Origin: Rhizorhabdus histidinilytica
GTDB lineage: Bacteria > Pseudomonadota > Alphaproteobacteria > Sphingomonadales > Sphingomonadaceae
Length of the DNA: 64,000 nucleotides
Assembly (NCBI RefSeq): GCF_900167915.1
Contig: NZ_FUYM01000007.1
Span: forward strand, 241,018 to 305,017
Reading direction: 5' to 3'
Position numbers and translations under genes: made by a program
Shown here: positions 46,942 through 55,258 of the stretch, piece by piece
How the letters are laid out: every line of letters starts with the position of its first letter
How positions within the stretch are numbered: position 1 is the first letter of the stretch
Notes under the pieces: model-generated
The model's database searches: none
What the model saw: the letters and a program-made list of their open reading frames with translations, nothing else
What the model was told of the DNA's origin: nothing

Positions 46942-48486
46942 TCAGCCGAGCCCGATCGAGCGGCGGCGCTGCGCGGCGAAGGCGGCACGTTCGCGATCGG
47001 CGCGCCCGCTGCGGTCGAAATGTGAGACCAGCACCGCCCCGCCGATCGCCGCTGCCAGCGCGAGGACGGTCGGATATTCATAGGGGAAGATCGCCTCGGG
47101 ACGGCCGAGCGTGTCGACCCAGACCTTCTTGCTGAGGATGATCGGCACGATCGAGAAGAGCAGCCCCAGCGTGCCGCCCGTCACCGCGCCGCGCGTGGTG
47201 AGACCCTTCCAGTAGAGCGCAAGCAGCAGGATCGGGCAGTTGACGCTGGCGGCGATGACCAGTGGCAGCGTCGCCAGGAAAGCGATGTTCTGATGCTCGA
47301 AGGCGAGGCCGAGCAGCACCGAGATCAGGCCGATCACCGCCGCCGATATCTTGGAGATGCGTACCTCACGCTGGTCGTTGGCCGTCCCGCGCGCGAATAC
47401 GTGGCGATAGAGGTCGTGCGACACCGCCGAGGCCGCCGCCAGCGTCAGCCCTGCCACGACCGCGAGGATCGTCGCGAAGGAGGCCGCCGACACCGCGCCG
47501 AGGAGCGGCGGCCCGCCAAGCGCCTCGGCGAGGTGGAGGGTGGCCATGTTGAGCCCGCCGACCAGCGTGCCATCGTCCCGGGTGAAGCGCGCGTCGCCCG
47601 ACAGCAGTGCCATCGCGGCATAGCCGAGCAGCACCATCAGCATCTGGAAGACGGCGATGATCAGCGCGGCGATGCTCAGCGAGCGGCGCGCCGAGATGCC
47701 GTCGCGCACGGTGAAGAAGCGCATCAGGATATGCGGCAGGCCGACGGGGCCGAGAGTGAAGGCCAGCGCCAGCGAGACCGCGCTGAATCCGTCGGGGAGC
47801 AGCCCGGTCGCGCGCATATGGCCGGTCGGGCCGGTCGAGGAAGCCGCCGCCGCGTCGATCATCGGCAGCGGACCGCCGTAGAACCCCACCGCCAGCGCCA
47901 CCATCACCAGCGCGACCAGGACGAGCAGCGTCGCCTTGATGATCTGGATCCAGGTCGTCGCGGTCATGCCGCCGATCACCACGTAGAACACCATCAGCAC
48001 GCCGAAACAGGCGATCGCGGAAGCGTAGGACAGGCCGAACAGCGCGGCGATCAGCGTCGCGCCGCCGACCATCTGCGCGATCAGATAGGCGCCGGTCACG
48101 CATAGGGTGCTGACCGCCGTGAACAACCGGATAGGCGTCTCCTCGAGCCGGTAGCTGACCACGTCGGAAAAGGTGTAGCGGCCGAGGTTGCGCAGCCGCT
48201 CCGCGACCAGGCACAGCACGATCGGCCAGCCGGCCGCCGCCCCGACCGCGTAGATCAGCCCGTCGTCGCCCATGCCGTAGAAGACGGCGATAGTCCCCAG
48301 GAAGGAAGCGGCCGACAGAAAGTCGCCAGAGATGGCGATCCCGTTCTGCATCGGCGTGATGTTGCCGCCGGCCGCGTAGAAGCCCTTGACGCTCTTGCTG
48401 CGTCGGTGCGCCCAATAGGTGATGACGAGCGACGACAGGACGATCGCAGCGAAGATCAGGATGGCGGAGGGATGGATGGCGGTCAT
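46942..48486 (-). CDS. Sodium:solute symporter (ActP-like)
   Basis: A 514-residue SSS-family transporter with about thirteen helices, closest in style to cation/acetate symporter ActP: GFYAAGGNITPMQNGIAISGDFLSAASFLG split around residue 40, AERLRNLGRYTFSDVVSYRL and GLSYASAIACFGVLMVFYVVIGGM. It is preceded by a DUF485-like gene, the usual ActP partner (YjcH). The stop/start overlap is four bases. In this locus it may carry a short acid or sugar acid instead of acetate. Confidence 0.9.
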   Translation of the reverse strand: MTAIHPSAILIFAAIVLSSLVITYWAHRRSKSVKGFYAAGGNITPMQNGIAISGDFLSAASFLGTIAVFYGMGDDGLIYAVGAAAGWPIVLCLVAERLRNLGRYTFSDVVSYRLEETPIRLFTAVSTLCVTGAYLIAQMVGGATLIAALFGLSYASAIACFGVLMVFYVVIGGMTATTWIQIIKATLLVLVALVMVALAVGFYGGPLPMIDAAAASSTGPTGHMRATGLLPDGFSAVSLALAFTLGPVGLPHILMRFFTVRDGISARRSLSIAALIIAVFQMLMVLLGYAAMALLSGDARFTRDDGTLVGGLNMATLHLAEALGGPPLLGAVSAASFATILAVVAGLTLAAASAVSHDLYRHVFARGTANDQREVRISKISAAVIGLISVLLGLAFEHQNIAFLATLPLVIAASVNCPILLLALYWKGLTTRGAVTGGTLGLLFSIVPIILSKKVWVDTLGRPEAIFPYEYPTVLALAAAIGGAVLVSHFDRSGRADRERAAFAAQRRRSIGLG

Positions 48487-48791
48487 CGGTCGCTCTGCTT
48501 GATCGCCTTGCGCAGCGCGTCGTTGCGGTTGGCGACGGCGGAGAACAGGGCGATCGCGGCGATGAACAGGCCGAGCAGCCCCATCGCCGCCACCGCGAAG
48601 CCGGTTACCGCATGGCCGAACAGCGACCGGGCGAGCGGCTGCCAGTCGAGCGTCAGTGCCACCATGAAGCCGGCGGTCAGCAGCACCGCGAGCGCGGAGA
48701 TGACCCAGCCGAGCCGCTCCTGCGCGCGGAGCGCGCGTTCGAGGCGCGCGTTGTCCTCCGAAATCTCCTCCCTCATCGGTGCCCCCGCCAT
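48483..48791 (-). CDS. DUF485-like two-helix membrane protein
   Basis: A 102-residue inner-membrane protein with two transmembrane helices (about residues 30-50 and 64-88) flanked by charged ends (NARLERALRAQERLGW and VANRNDALRKAIKQ). This matches the YjcH/DUF485 partners of ActP-type symporters. An ATG five codons in (48776) is an alternative. It lies 38 bases after the stop of the Tat TIM-barrel gene in the same operon. Confidence 0.75.
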   Translation of the reverse strand: MAGAPMREEISEDNARLERALRAQERLGWVISALAVLLTAGFMVALTLDWQPLARSLFGHAVTGFAVAAMGLLGLFIAAIALFSAVANRNDALRKAIKQSDR

Positions 48792-48829
48792 GCCGCCGGC
48801 CTGTTCGCTGTTATCGTCTCAGCCTATTC

Positions 48830-49855
48830 CTAGCCGAGCAGGCATCGGCGGCAATAGGCGATCGCCTTGCGGATCTCGGCATCGCGATCGGCCGCGGGAT
48901 CGAGCGGGATCTCATATTCGATCGTCGCCTGGATATCCCATTTGTTGTCGCGGATCGTCTGCAGGATCTCGCGCACCGGGGTGTCGCCAGCGCCGAACGC
49001 CACGTTGACGTTGGCGAGCGTCTTGTCCTTGACGTGGAGGTGGGTGATCCGGTCGTGATGCTGCTTGATGAACGGCAGCGGCGACGTCTGGTTGCCGGCG
49101 AGGAAATGGCCGATGTCGACATTGGCGCCGAGGTAGCGGCTCTGGCGGAAAGCGTCCTCCCACATGGCGGGGGTGATCGCGAGATGGTTGTGCAGGCCAA
49201 CCATGAAGCGGTGCTTGTCCGCCGCCGCCGCGAGCTTGGGGATCGCCGGAATCGCCATTTCGCCGGACACGGCGCGCGCACCGATCGCCTTGGCGAGGTC
49301 GAACATATAATCGAGCTCCTCGCCCTCGAAGTCGTTGATGCCGTCGAACTTGACGATCTCGATCCTGACCCCGGCGTCGTCGTACATGCGGCGGATCTTC
49401 TCGACCGATCGGATCGGTAGCCCGAGCCGCCAGTCGCGGCGCCTGGCCGCGTCGATCTTGTAGGTGTCGACATAGTCCTGGGTGATCGTCGTCCGCCCCG
49501 GCGCGGGCGGCAGGATCTCAGGAGAGTCTCCCTTCGGATAATAGACCGCCCGATAGTCCGACGGGGCTGGGCCGAGGACCAGGTCTTGGGGCAGGCCGAG
49601 TGAGATCTCGATCGGCTGGATGCGCAGCTCGACCGCGCTGATCCCCAGCGCCACGGTGCGATGGAGCACCTGCTCGGCACTGAGTGCGGTGCGGGTGCCG
49701 AAGCTGTAGGGGACGTTGAGACCGACCTGCACGCCCGCCCATTTCGAATTGGGCCGGACCGGCGTCAGCGCGGCGGCGAGGCCGGGCTTGAGAGCGAGCG
49801 CCGCGGCTGGCGCGGCGAACAGCAGTTGGGCGGCTTCACGGCGCGAAAAGGACAT
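48830..49855 (-). CDS. Tat-exported TIM-barrel protein (sugar isomerase/lyase-like)
   Basis: A 341-residue protein with a twin-arginine signal (SFSRREAAQLLFAAP) and a xylose-isomerase-like TIM barrel. Likely metal-site parts are VELRIQPIEI, MVGLHNHLAI, GANVDIGHFLAGN and HLHVKDK. It lacks close similarity to the duplicated TIM-barrel genes upstream, so it is a separate function. Candidate enzymes for this family in such clusters are 3-keto-glycoside lyases, isomerases or hydratases. Start chosen at MSFSRRE. Confidence 0.82.
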   Translation of the reverse strand: MSFSRREAAQLLFAAPAAALALKPGLAAALTPVRPNSKWAGVQVGLNVPYSFGTRTALSAEQVLHRTVALGISAVELRIQPIEISLGLPQDLVLGPAPSDYRAVYYPKGDSPEILPPAPGRTTITQDYVDTYKIDAARRRDWRLGLPIRSVEKIRRMYDDAGVRIEIVKFDGINDFEGEELDYMFDLAKAIGARAVSGEMAIPAIPKLAAAADKHRFMVGLHNHLAITPAMWEDAFRQSRYLGANVDIGHFLAGNQTSPLPFIKQHHDRITHLHVKDKTLANVNVAFGAGDTPVREILQTIRDNKWDIQATIEYEIPLDPAADRDAEIRKAIAYCRRCLLG

Positions 49856-49920
49856 GCGCTCACTCCCTTGCAGCGGACCATGAGGGTGGTCCGGGACGGT
49901 TGGTTCTGTCGGTCGCTTCT

Positions 49921-50517
49921 CTACGGCATCCGCAGCACGGCGTTGTTGCGGCCCAGCGACACCGCACGCTCGCCCGGCTGGAGGTCGTGGCACGGCTCGT
50001 AATGGCCGGGGACGAGATTGAGCTCGAGTTCCTGCGAGGCGCCGGCCTCCGACGTGTAATAGCCGTAGATGGCGAGGGCGCGCATGCGGGCGAGGAACGG
50101 GCCTTCGGCCGGCGGGGCGCCGGCGACGCTGCCCTCCTCGGCGGCGGCCATTGCCTGGAGAATCTCCAGACGCCGCGCAGGCGGCAGTGCCTCGAAGGGG
50201 TGGCCGTGGATGCGGCGGACGGTCGCGTCGAAGCTGTCGAGTCCGGCGAGGAAGCGGGCCCGCTCCTCGGGATGCATCCAGCGCTCGACCATCATCGTGA
50301 CGAAATCGGCGACCCCGGCCTCCGCCGCGCCCGGCGTGTCGGTGGCGGGGATGATCGTGTCGACCAGCGCCGTGAGTAGCGGCTGGTGGCCGGTGCCGGC
50401 CGCCGCGGCCGCCACGGGCTCCGTCGCCGGGAGTGGCGCGCCGAGCAGCGCCAGCCCCGCCGCGCTGCCGCCGACGGCGCCGGTGCGCAACAGGGCGCGT
50501 CGGGAGATCGGGCCCAT
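49921..50517 (-). CDS. Gluconate 2-dehydrogenase subunit 3 family protein (Tat-exported)
   Basis: A 198-residue protein of the small-subunit family that partners GMC dehydrogenases (gluconate 2-dehydrogenase, glucoside 3-dehydrogenase). It carries the Tat signal ISRRALLRTGAVGG, then LLTALVDTIIPATDTPGAAEAGVADFV, the family's hallmark region, and a YGYYTSEAGA segment near the C-terminus. The small subunit carries the GMC partner through the Tat system in known pairs. A GTG at 50550, overlapping the GMC stop by four bases, is an alternative start. Confidence 0.88.
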   Translation of the reverse strand: MGPISRRALLRTGAVGGSAAGLALLGAPLPATEPVAAAAAGTGHQPLLTALVDTIIPATDTPGAAEAGVADFVTMMVERWMHPEERARFLAGLDSFDATVRRIHGHPFEALPPARRLEILQAMAAAEEGSVAGAPPAEGPFLARMRALAIYGYYTSEAGASQELELNLVPGHYEPCHDLQPGERAVSLGRNNAVLRMP

Positions 50518-50546
50518 GGCCGGCCCTTCCCGCTGCGGCGGGCGGG

Positions 50547-52235
50547 TCACAGCGCGCCCTGCTGGAGCTGGGTCATCGCATGGTCGGCGGCGCGCGCGGT
50601 GAGTGCCATATAGGTCAGCGATGGATTCTGACAGGGCGACGAGGTCATGCAGCTCCCGTCGGTGACGAACAGGTTGGGGATATCGTGCGCCTGGTTGAAG
50701 CCGTTGAGCACGGACTCGCGCGGGTCGTGCCCCATGCGTGCCCCGCCCATCTCATGGTTGGTCTCGCCGCCGGGCTTGATCTCGCGGATCGTCGACACCT
50801 TCACCGCCCCGGCGGCGCGCAGCATCGCTTCGCCCTGGTCGGCCATGTCCTGCGCCATCCGCTCCTCGTTCGCGGTCCAGCGGTGCGAGACAAGCAACTG
50901 GGGCAGGCCCCATTGGTCGGTCCGGGCGGGATCAAGCCGGACGATATTGTCGTCATTGGGCAGCGGCTCGCCCATGCCGCCGAGCATGATCGTCCAGGGG
51001 CCGGGTTTGCGCAGCTCCGCCTTGAGCGCCGGGCCGATCGATCTGGACTCGACGCCGCGCGTCCACAGCGCCCGGCTGCCGCTGCCCTGATAGCCATAGC
51101 CGCGCAGGAAGTCGGCATCGCGCCGCCCGGCGAGGTTGCGGAAGCGCGGGATGTAGATTCCGGTCGGTCTGTTGCCGACCGGCTGGAACTGGTCGAAGCC
51201 CGCGAAGGTGCCGGTGATCATCGGTCCCTTGAGCGTGTCCATGATCCCGCGGCCGACCGCGCCGCTGCGGTTGGCGAGCCCGTCGGGGAAGCTCTCGTTG
51301 CGCGAGTTGAGCAGGATCTGGATGGTGCCCAGCGTCGAGGCGTTGAGGAAGATCAGCCGCGCTCCGATCGTCTCGTGCGTGCCGATCTTGCTGTTGATCG
51401 TGCGCACCGCGGTGACGCGCTTCGATTGCGGATCATAATCGACCCCGGCGACGATCGTGTCGGTCATGATCGTCAGCCGGCCGGTCGCCTGCGCGGCGGG
51501 CAGGGTCGAGCTCTGGGTGCTGAAATAGGAACCGGTCGAGCAGCCGCGATGACAGGGGCCGCAGAGGTGGCAGGCCGAGCGGCCGTTGTGGTCGCGGCTG
51601 AGCACGGCGGTTCGCTCGTTGATCATCCGCCGGCCGGGGAAGCGGCTCTCGATCGCCTTTTTGGCATGCTCCTCGATGCAGTTCATCGCGAAGGGCGGCA
51701 GGAACTCGCCGTCGGGAAGCTCGTCGATCCCCTCCCGCGCGCCGCTGACGCCGATGAAGCGTTCGACATGGTCGTACCAGGGCGCGACGTCGGCATAGCG
51801 GATCGGCCAGTCGATGCCGTGGCCGTCGCGCTTGTTCTCGCTGAAGTTGAAGTCACTCAGCCGGAAGGAAGCGCGGCCCCACATCAGCGATCGGCCCCCG
51901 ACCTGGTAGCCGCGCAGCCAGGAGAAATGGGTGCCCGGCTCGACCTGATAGGGATGCTCGCGATCGTTGACGAAGAACTGGACGCTGCCCTCCTCGAAGC
52001 CGCGTCCGCGCCGCTGCACCGGATAGTCGCGTTCGTAGAGCAGCCGGTCGCCGAAGCCGCGAAACGGGAATTCCCACGGTGCCTTGTGCTCGCCGGGATA
52101 ATCCTCGCCATGGCGAACCATGCGGCCGCGCTCGATCAGAAGCACCCGCGCGCCGCGCTCGGTCAGTTCCTTGGCAGCCCAGCCGCCCGAGATCCCCGAG
52201 CCGACGACGATCGCGTCGAAAGTGGAAGATGTCAC
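50547..52235 (-). CDS. GMC oxidoreductase (glucoside 3-dehydrogenase-like large subunit)
   Basis: A 562-residue FAD enzyme with the dinucleotide motif IVVGSGISGGWA at residues 9-20 and the C-terminal NHEMGGARMG and CQNPSLTYMALT segments. Cysteines 222, 225, 228 and 232 (CHLCGPCHRGC) fit an iron-sulfur cluster as in FAD-glucose and glucoside-3-dehydrogenases. It has no signal of its own and probably rides with the Tat small subunit encoded next. Probable role: oxidation of a sugar ring hydroxyl, C3 by family analogy. No dedicated cytochrome c is adjacent. Confidence 0.9.
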   Translation of the reverse strand: MTSSTFDAIVVGSGISGGWAAKELTERGARVLLIERGRMVRHGEDYPGEHKAPWEFPFRGFGDRLLYERDYPVQRRGRGFEEGSVQFFVNDREHPYQVEPGTHFSWLRGYQVGGRSLMWGRASFRLSDFNFSENKRDGHGIDWPIRYADVAPWYDHVERFIGVSGAREGIDELPDGEFLPPFAMNCIEEHAKKAIESRFPGRRMINERTAVLSRDHNGRSACHLCGPCHRGCSTGSYFSTQSSTLPAAQATGRLTIMTDTIVAGVDYDPQSKRVTAVRTINSKIGTHETIGARLIFLNASTLGTIQILLNSRNESFPDGLANRSGAVGRGIMDTLKGPMITGTFAGFDQFQPVGNRPTGIYIPRFRNLAGRRDADFLRGYGYQGSGSRALWTRGVESRSIGPALKAELRKPGPWTIMLGGMGEPLPNDDNIVRLDPARTDQWGLPQLLVSHRWTANEERMAQDMADQGEAMLRAAGAVKVSTIREIKPGGETNHEMGGARMGHDPRESVLNGFNQAHDIPNLFVTDGSCMTSSPCQNPSLTYMALTARAADHAMTQLQQGAL

Positions 52236-52259
52236 GGCCTGCTCCGGTCGGTTGGGGCG

Positions 52260-53171
52260 TCAGCCGATCGTCTTGCGGAGATATTGGATTGAGCTCTGGA
52301 TCGCGCCCATCGGGTCGTCCGAGCGATCGATCTCGACCAGGAAATGCTCGATTCCCGCATCGTCGCTCGCCTTGATCAGCGTGGGGACGTCGAGCGTGCC
52401 GCTGCCGACCGGCGCGAAGTCGCCGGTCGCGGTGATGTCCTTGATGTGGCAGAGCTTGGTCCGCCCGGCGTAGCGCTTGAGATAGGTGAGCGGATCGGCG
52501 CCGGCCTTGGTCGCCCAGTAGAAGTCGAGCTCGAACTTGACCTTGTCGGGATCGGTATTGTCGAGGAACAGGTCGAGGATCACGTCGTTGCCGACCTTGG
52601 CGAATTCGCGGTCATGGTTGTGGAAGGCGAAGGTGAGGCCTTCCTTCGCACACATGTCGCCCAGCTCGTTGAACAGCTTGATATGCTTGTCGATGGTCGG
52701 TCGGTCGGCGATCTGGTTGGGCAGCAGGATCGCCCACATCACATATTTCTGGCCGAGGATCTTCGAGGTGCGGATTCCGTCCTCGAAGGTCGCGTGAACA
52801 TGATCGAACGAGAAACTGTTCGCGTAGACGGCCCGGTTGGCTTCGGTCGAGACCTCGCGCCGAACCCACTTCTGGAACGACTCATAGGTCTCCTTTGGGG
52901 CGACATGGTTGTTGGGCGAGGTGAGGCCGAAGCGGTCGAACTGCTCGCGCACATAATGCGGGTCGCGGCCGAAGCTGCCGGTCGTGCCGATCTCCTTGTA
53001 GCCCATCGCCGCGACTGCGCGCAGCGTGCCTTCGAAGTCGCCTTCCAGCACCCGGAGGATGGTGCCCGCCTGGATGCCCCAGCGGCGCGGCGTGGTCGAG
53101 CGGGCGAGGGCCGGCGCGGCGGCAAGTCCAAGCGAGATGGCCGACAGTTGCAGCAGTTCGCGACGGTTCAT
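52260..53171 (-). CDS. Exported TIM-barrel sugar isomerase/lyase-like protein, copy 1
   Basis: A 303-residue protein with a twin-arginine-like signal (NRRELLQLSAISLGLAAAPALA) and a xylose-isomerase-type TIM barrel: WGIQAGTILRVLE, LTFAFHNHDREF, KFELDFYWATKAGAD, LCHIKDI and FLVEIDRSDDP. The H/D/E pattern fits a divalent-metal site. Members of this group act on oxidised sugars, which fits the GMC gene 24 bases downstream. Copy 2 just upstream is almost identical but frameshifted, so this copy supplies the exported protein. Confidence 0.85.
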   Translation of the reverse strand: MNRRELLQLSAISLGLAAAPALARSTTPRRWGIQAGTILRVLEGDFEGTLRAVAAMGYKEIGTTGSFGRDPHYVREQFDRFGLTSPNNHVAPKETYESFQKWVRREVSTEANRAVYANSFSFDHVHATFEDGIRTSKILGQKYVMWAILLPNQIADRPTIDKHIKLFNELGDMCAKEGLTFAFHNHDREFAKVGNDVILDLFLDNTDPDKVKFELDFYWATKAGADPLTYLKRYAGRTKLCHIKDITATGDFAPVGSGTLDVPTLIKASDDAGIEHFLVEIDRSDDPMGAIQSSIQYLRKTIG

Positions 53172-53228
53172 CTCAATCTCCCAATGCCGACTGACCGGGT
53201 GGCTTGGCCAAATGGGATAGGTCGATAA

Positions 53229-53244
53229 AATTGGTCAGTCAATT
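53229..53244. promoter_or_regulatory. GntR-type operator, site B
   Basis: AATTGGTCAGTCAATT, identical to site C, 58 bases upstream of the copy 1 start. Outer arms AATTG and CAATT are palindromic. Confidence 0.65.
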
Positions 53245-53280
53245 ATATAAATTTATGCTGTAACTGGCCTTACATTCCAA

Positions 53281-54185
53281 TCAGCCGATCGTCTTGCGGA
53301 GATATTGGATTGAGCTCTGGATCGCGCCCATCGGGTCGTCCGAGCGGTCGATCTCGACCAGGAAATGCTCGATTCCCGCATCGTCGCTCGCCTTGATCAG
53401 CGTGGGGACGTCGAGCGTGCCGCTGCCGACCGGCGCGAAGTCGCCGGTCGCGGTGATGTCCTTGATGTGGCAGAGCTTGGTCCGCCCGGCGTAGCGCTTG
53501 AGATAGGTGAGCGGATCGGCGCCCGCCTTGGTCGCCCAGTAGAAATCGAGCTCGAACTTGACCTTCTCAGGATCGGTGTTGTCGAGGAACAGGTCGAGGA
53601 TCACGTCGTTGCCGATCTTGGCGAACTCGCGGTCATGGTTGTGGAAGGCGAAGGTGAGGCCTTCCTTCGCACACATGTCGCCCAGCTCGTTGAACAGCTT
53701 GATATGCTTGTCGATGGTCGGTCGGTCGGCGATCTGGTTGGGCAGCAATATCGCCCACATCACATATTTCTGGCCGAGGATCTTTGAGGTGCGGATGCCG
53801 TCCTCGAAGGTCGCGTGAACATGATCGAACGAGAAACTGTTCGCGTAGACGGCCCGGTTGGCTTCGGTCGAGACCTCGCGCCGAACCCACTTCTGGAACG
53901 ACTCATAGGTCGCCTTTGGGGCGACATGGTTGTTGGGCGAGGTGAGGCCGAAGCGGTCGAACTGCTCGCGCACATAATGCGGGTCGCGGCCGAAGCTGCC
54001 GGTCGTGCCGATCTCCTTGTAGCCCATCGCCGCGACCGCGCGTAGCGTGCCTTCGAAATCGGCCTCCAGCGCCTTGAGGATGGTACCCGCCTGGACGCCC
54101 CAGCAGCGCGGCTTGGTCGGGCGGGCGCGGCGGCAAGTCCTGCAAGCGAGATGGCCGACAGCTTCAGCAGTTCGCGACGGTTCAT
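53281..54185 (-). pseudogene. TIM-barrel protein, copy 2, frameshifted at the signal peptide
   Basis: Duplicate of the gene at 52260. From residue MGYKEIG onward (ATG at 54027) 245 of 248 residues are identical to copy 1. The first codons also match (MNRRELLKLSAISLAGLAAAP), but a net loss of about ten bases near 54110-54125 shifts the frame just after the signal peptide. The downstream frame is otherwise open, so a signal-less 248-residue protein could start at 54027, though no good ribosome site is seen there. A broken copy is the simplest reading. Confidence 0.75.
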
Positions 54186-54229
54186 CTCAATCTCCCACTA
54201 TCGTCAGGTCGACAGGGATAGATTGGGAA

Positions 54230-54245
54230 AATTGGTCAGTCAATT
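54230..54245. promoter_or_regulatory. GntR-type operator, site C
   Basis: AATTGGTCAGTCAATT, 45 bases upstream of the copy 2 start and 25 bases after the gntR stop. Probably drives the long minus-strand operon down to 46327, with site B. Confidence 0.65.
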
Positions 54246-54270
54246 GGGCAGGGCTGAGTCCAAACTGGCC

Positions 54271-55065
54271 TTACATGCTGATCGAGCGGGCGAAGCGGGC
54301 CCGCGTGTCCTGCGCCGCTTGCTTGGCGCGTTCGATCGCCTCCTCCTCGGTCGCGAACAGCAGATGTTCAATCACCGCGCCGAGATGGGTGCGCATCGCG
54401 TTGCGCGCGCGGGCTGGTTCGCGCGAGCGCAGTGCGTCGACCACCGCCATATGCTCCTCGACCACCGGCTTGACCTGCGCGGTGCGCGCCTTGGCGTGGA
54501 GCAGCGCGCAGTCGGGCGAGGTCTGGCGCAGGTTCCACAGCGAATCGATCGTCCGAACGATCGCGGCGTTGCGCGTAGCCCGCGCGATCAACATGTGGAA
54601 CTCGCGGTCAGCCGCCTCGGCCTTCGTCGCATCCTGCCCGGCGATCCCTTCGACCAGCGCGGCCAGCTCGGCGAGTTCCTCGTCGGAGATGTTGGTTGCC
54701 GCCAGTGCCGCCGCCTCGCCCTCGAACAACAGCCGCGCTTCGGTCAGTTCGAAGGCGGTGACGCCGAAGCCGGGGGTTTCGGCGGCGCTGGTCTGGCGGC
54801 GGACATAGGCGCCCGATCCGACCCGCACCTCAACCACGCCCTGCACCTCGAGCGCGATGATCGCCTCGCGCACGGTCGGGCGGCTGACGTTGAACTCGGC
54901 CGAGATTTCTCGCTCGGCGGGCAGTCGGCCGCCGAGTGGATAGGTGCCGTTGTTGATGCGCTCCATCAGCCGGCGGGCGATATCGCGATAGAGGCGGTCC
55001 TGGGGGCCCTCCGGCGTGCCCTCACCGATCCGGGCCTTGCCGTCCTCATCCTGCCTGCGCGCCAT
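54271..55065 (-). CDS. FCD-type GntR regulator (UxuR/ExuR-like), paralog 1
   Basis: A 264-residue FadR-subfamily repressor. The N-terminal winged helix has RLPAEREISAEFNVSRPTVREAI and the hinge VEVRVGSGAYVRR; the C-terminal FCD domain has ADREFHMLIARAT and VEEHMAVVDALRSREPARA, with histidines that bind metal in this family. Strongly similar to the regulator at 57501 over its whole length. Such proteins usually respond to hexuronates or their products. A weak operator-like site (55138) lies upstream, suggesting autoregulation. Confidence 0.9.
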   Translation of the reverse strand: MARRQDEDGKARIGEGTPEGPQDRLYRDIARRLMERINNGTYPLGGRLPAEREISAEFNVSRPTVREAIIALEVQGVVEVRVGSGAYVRRQTSAAETPGFGVTAFELTEARLLFEGEAAALAATNISDEELAELAALVEGIAGQDATKAEAADREFHMLIARATRNAAIVRTIDSLWNLRQTSPDCALLHAKARTAQVKPVVEEHMAVVDALRSREPARARNAMRTHLGAVIEHLLFATEEEAIERAKQAAQDTRARFARSISM

Positions 55066-55137
55066 GTCGATCGATATCCTTGTGCCTGAGCCAAGGAAAA
55101 TACGCATAGCCGGCGTCGCATCAATAGCGCCGCGCGG

Positions 55138-55154
55138 TTTTGGACAGGATAATA
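55138..55154. promoter_or_regulatory. Weak GntR-type operator, site G
   Basis: TTTTGGACAGGATAATA resembles the shared motif in its TTGGACAG half only. Located about 73 bases upstream of the first gntR gene. Confidence 0.35.
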
Positions 55155-55204
55155 CCGATGTGCCTCGTCGCGCATCGGTCAAGCCCGCGCGACGCTTGAG
55201 CGTT

Positions 55205-55239
55205 CCAAGGTGCGGATGCACCGGCGTCCCGCACCTTGG
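55205..55239 (-). terminator. Hairpin downstream of kdgK
   Basis: Perfect inverted repeat CCAAGGTGCGG / CCGCACCTTGG with a 13-base loop, 20 bases after the kdgK stop. No T-run follows, so it may be a Rho-dependent or RNA-stabilising structure. The rest of the 55066-55258 gap shows no gene. Confidence 0.5.
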
Positions 55240-55258
55240 TACAAGCCGATCGGTGCGC

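Larger units (their letters stand above)
52260..53275. repeat. Tandem duplication, unit 1
   Basis: This unit covers the TIM-barrel gene, its operator and a short tail identical to the last codon and stop of the gntR gene (ATGTAAGGCCAGTT on the minus strand). It is repeated at 53281-54276. The units differ by a few substitutions and small indels. Confidence 0.85.
53281..54276. repeat. Tandem duplication, unit 2
   Basis: Second copy of the unit at 52260-53275, including the operator (site C) and running into the real 3' end of gntR. The junction between units is the five bases 53276-53280. Confidence 0.85.

Noticed and set aside
50433..52292. Open frame of about 620 codons antisense to the GMC oxidoreductase
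   Set aside because: The minus-strand GMC gene has clear FAD and cysteine motifs; the antisense frame shows none.
53281..54027. Reading the second TIM-barrel copy as an intact shorter gene
   Set aside because: The open frame starts at an internal methionine without a clear ribosome site, and the matching signal-peptide codons lie just upstream in another frame, so a frameshifted copy is the simpler explanation.
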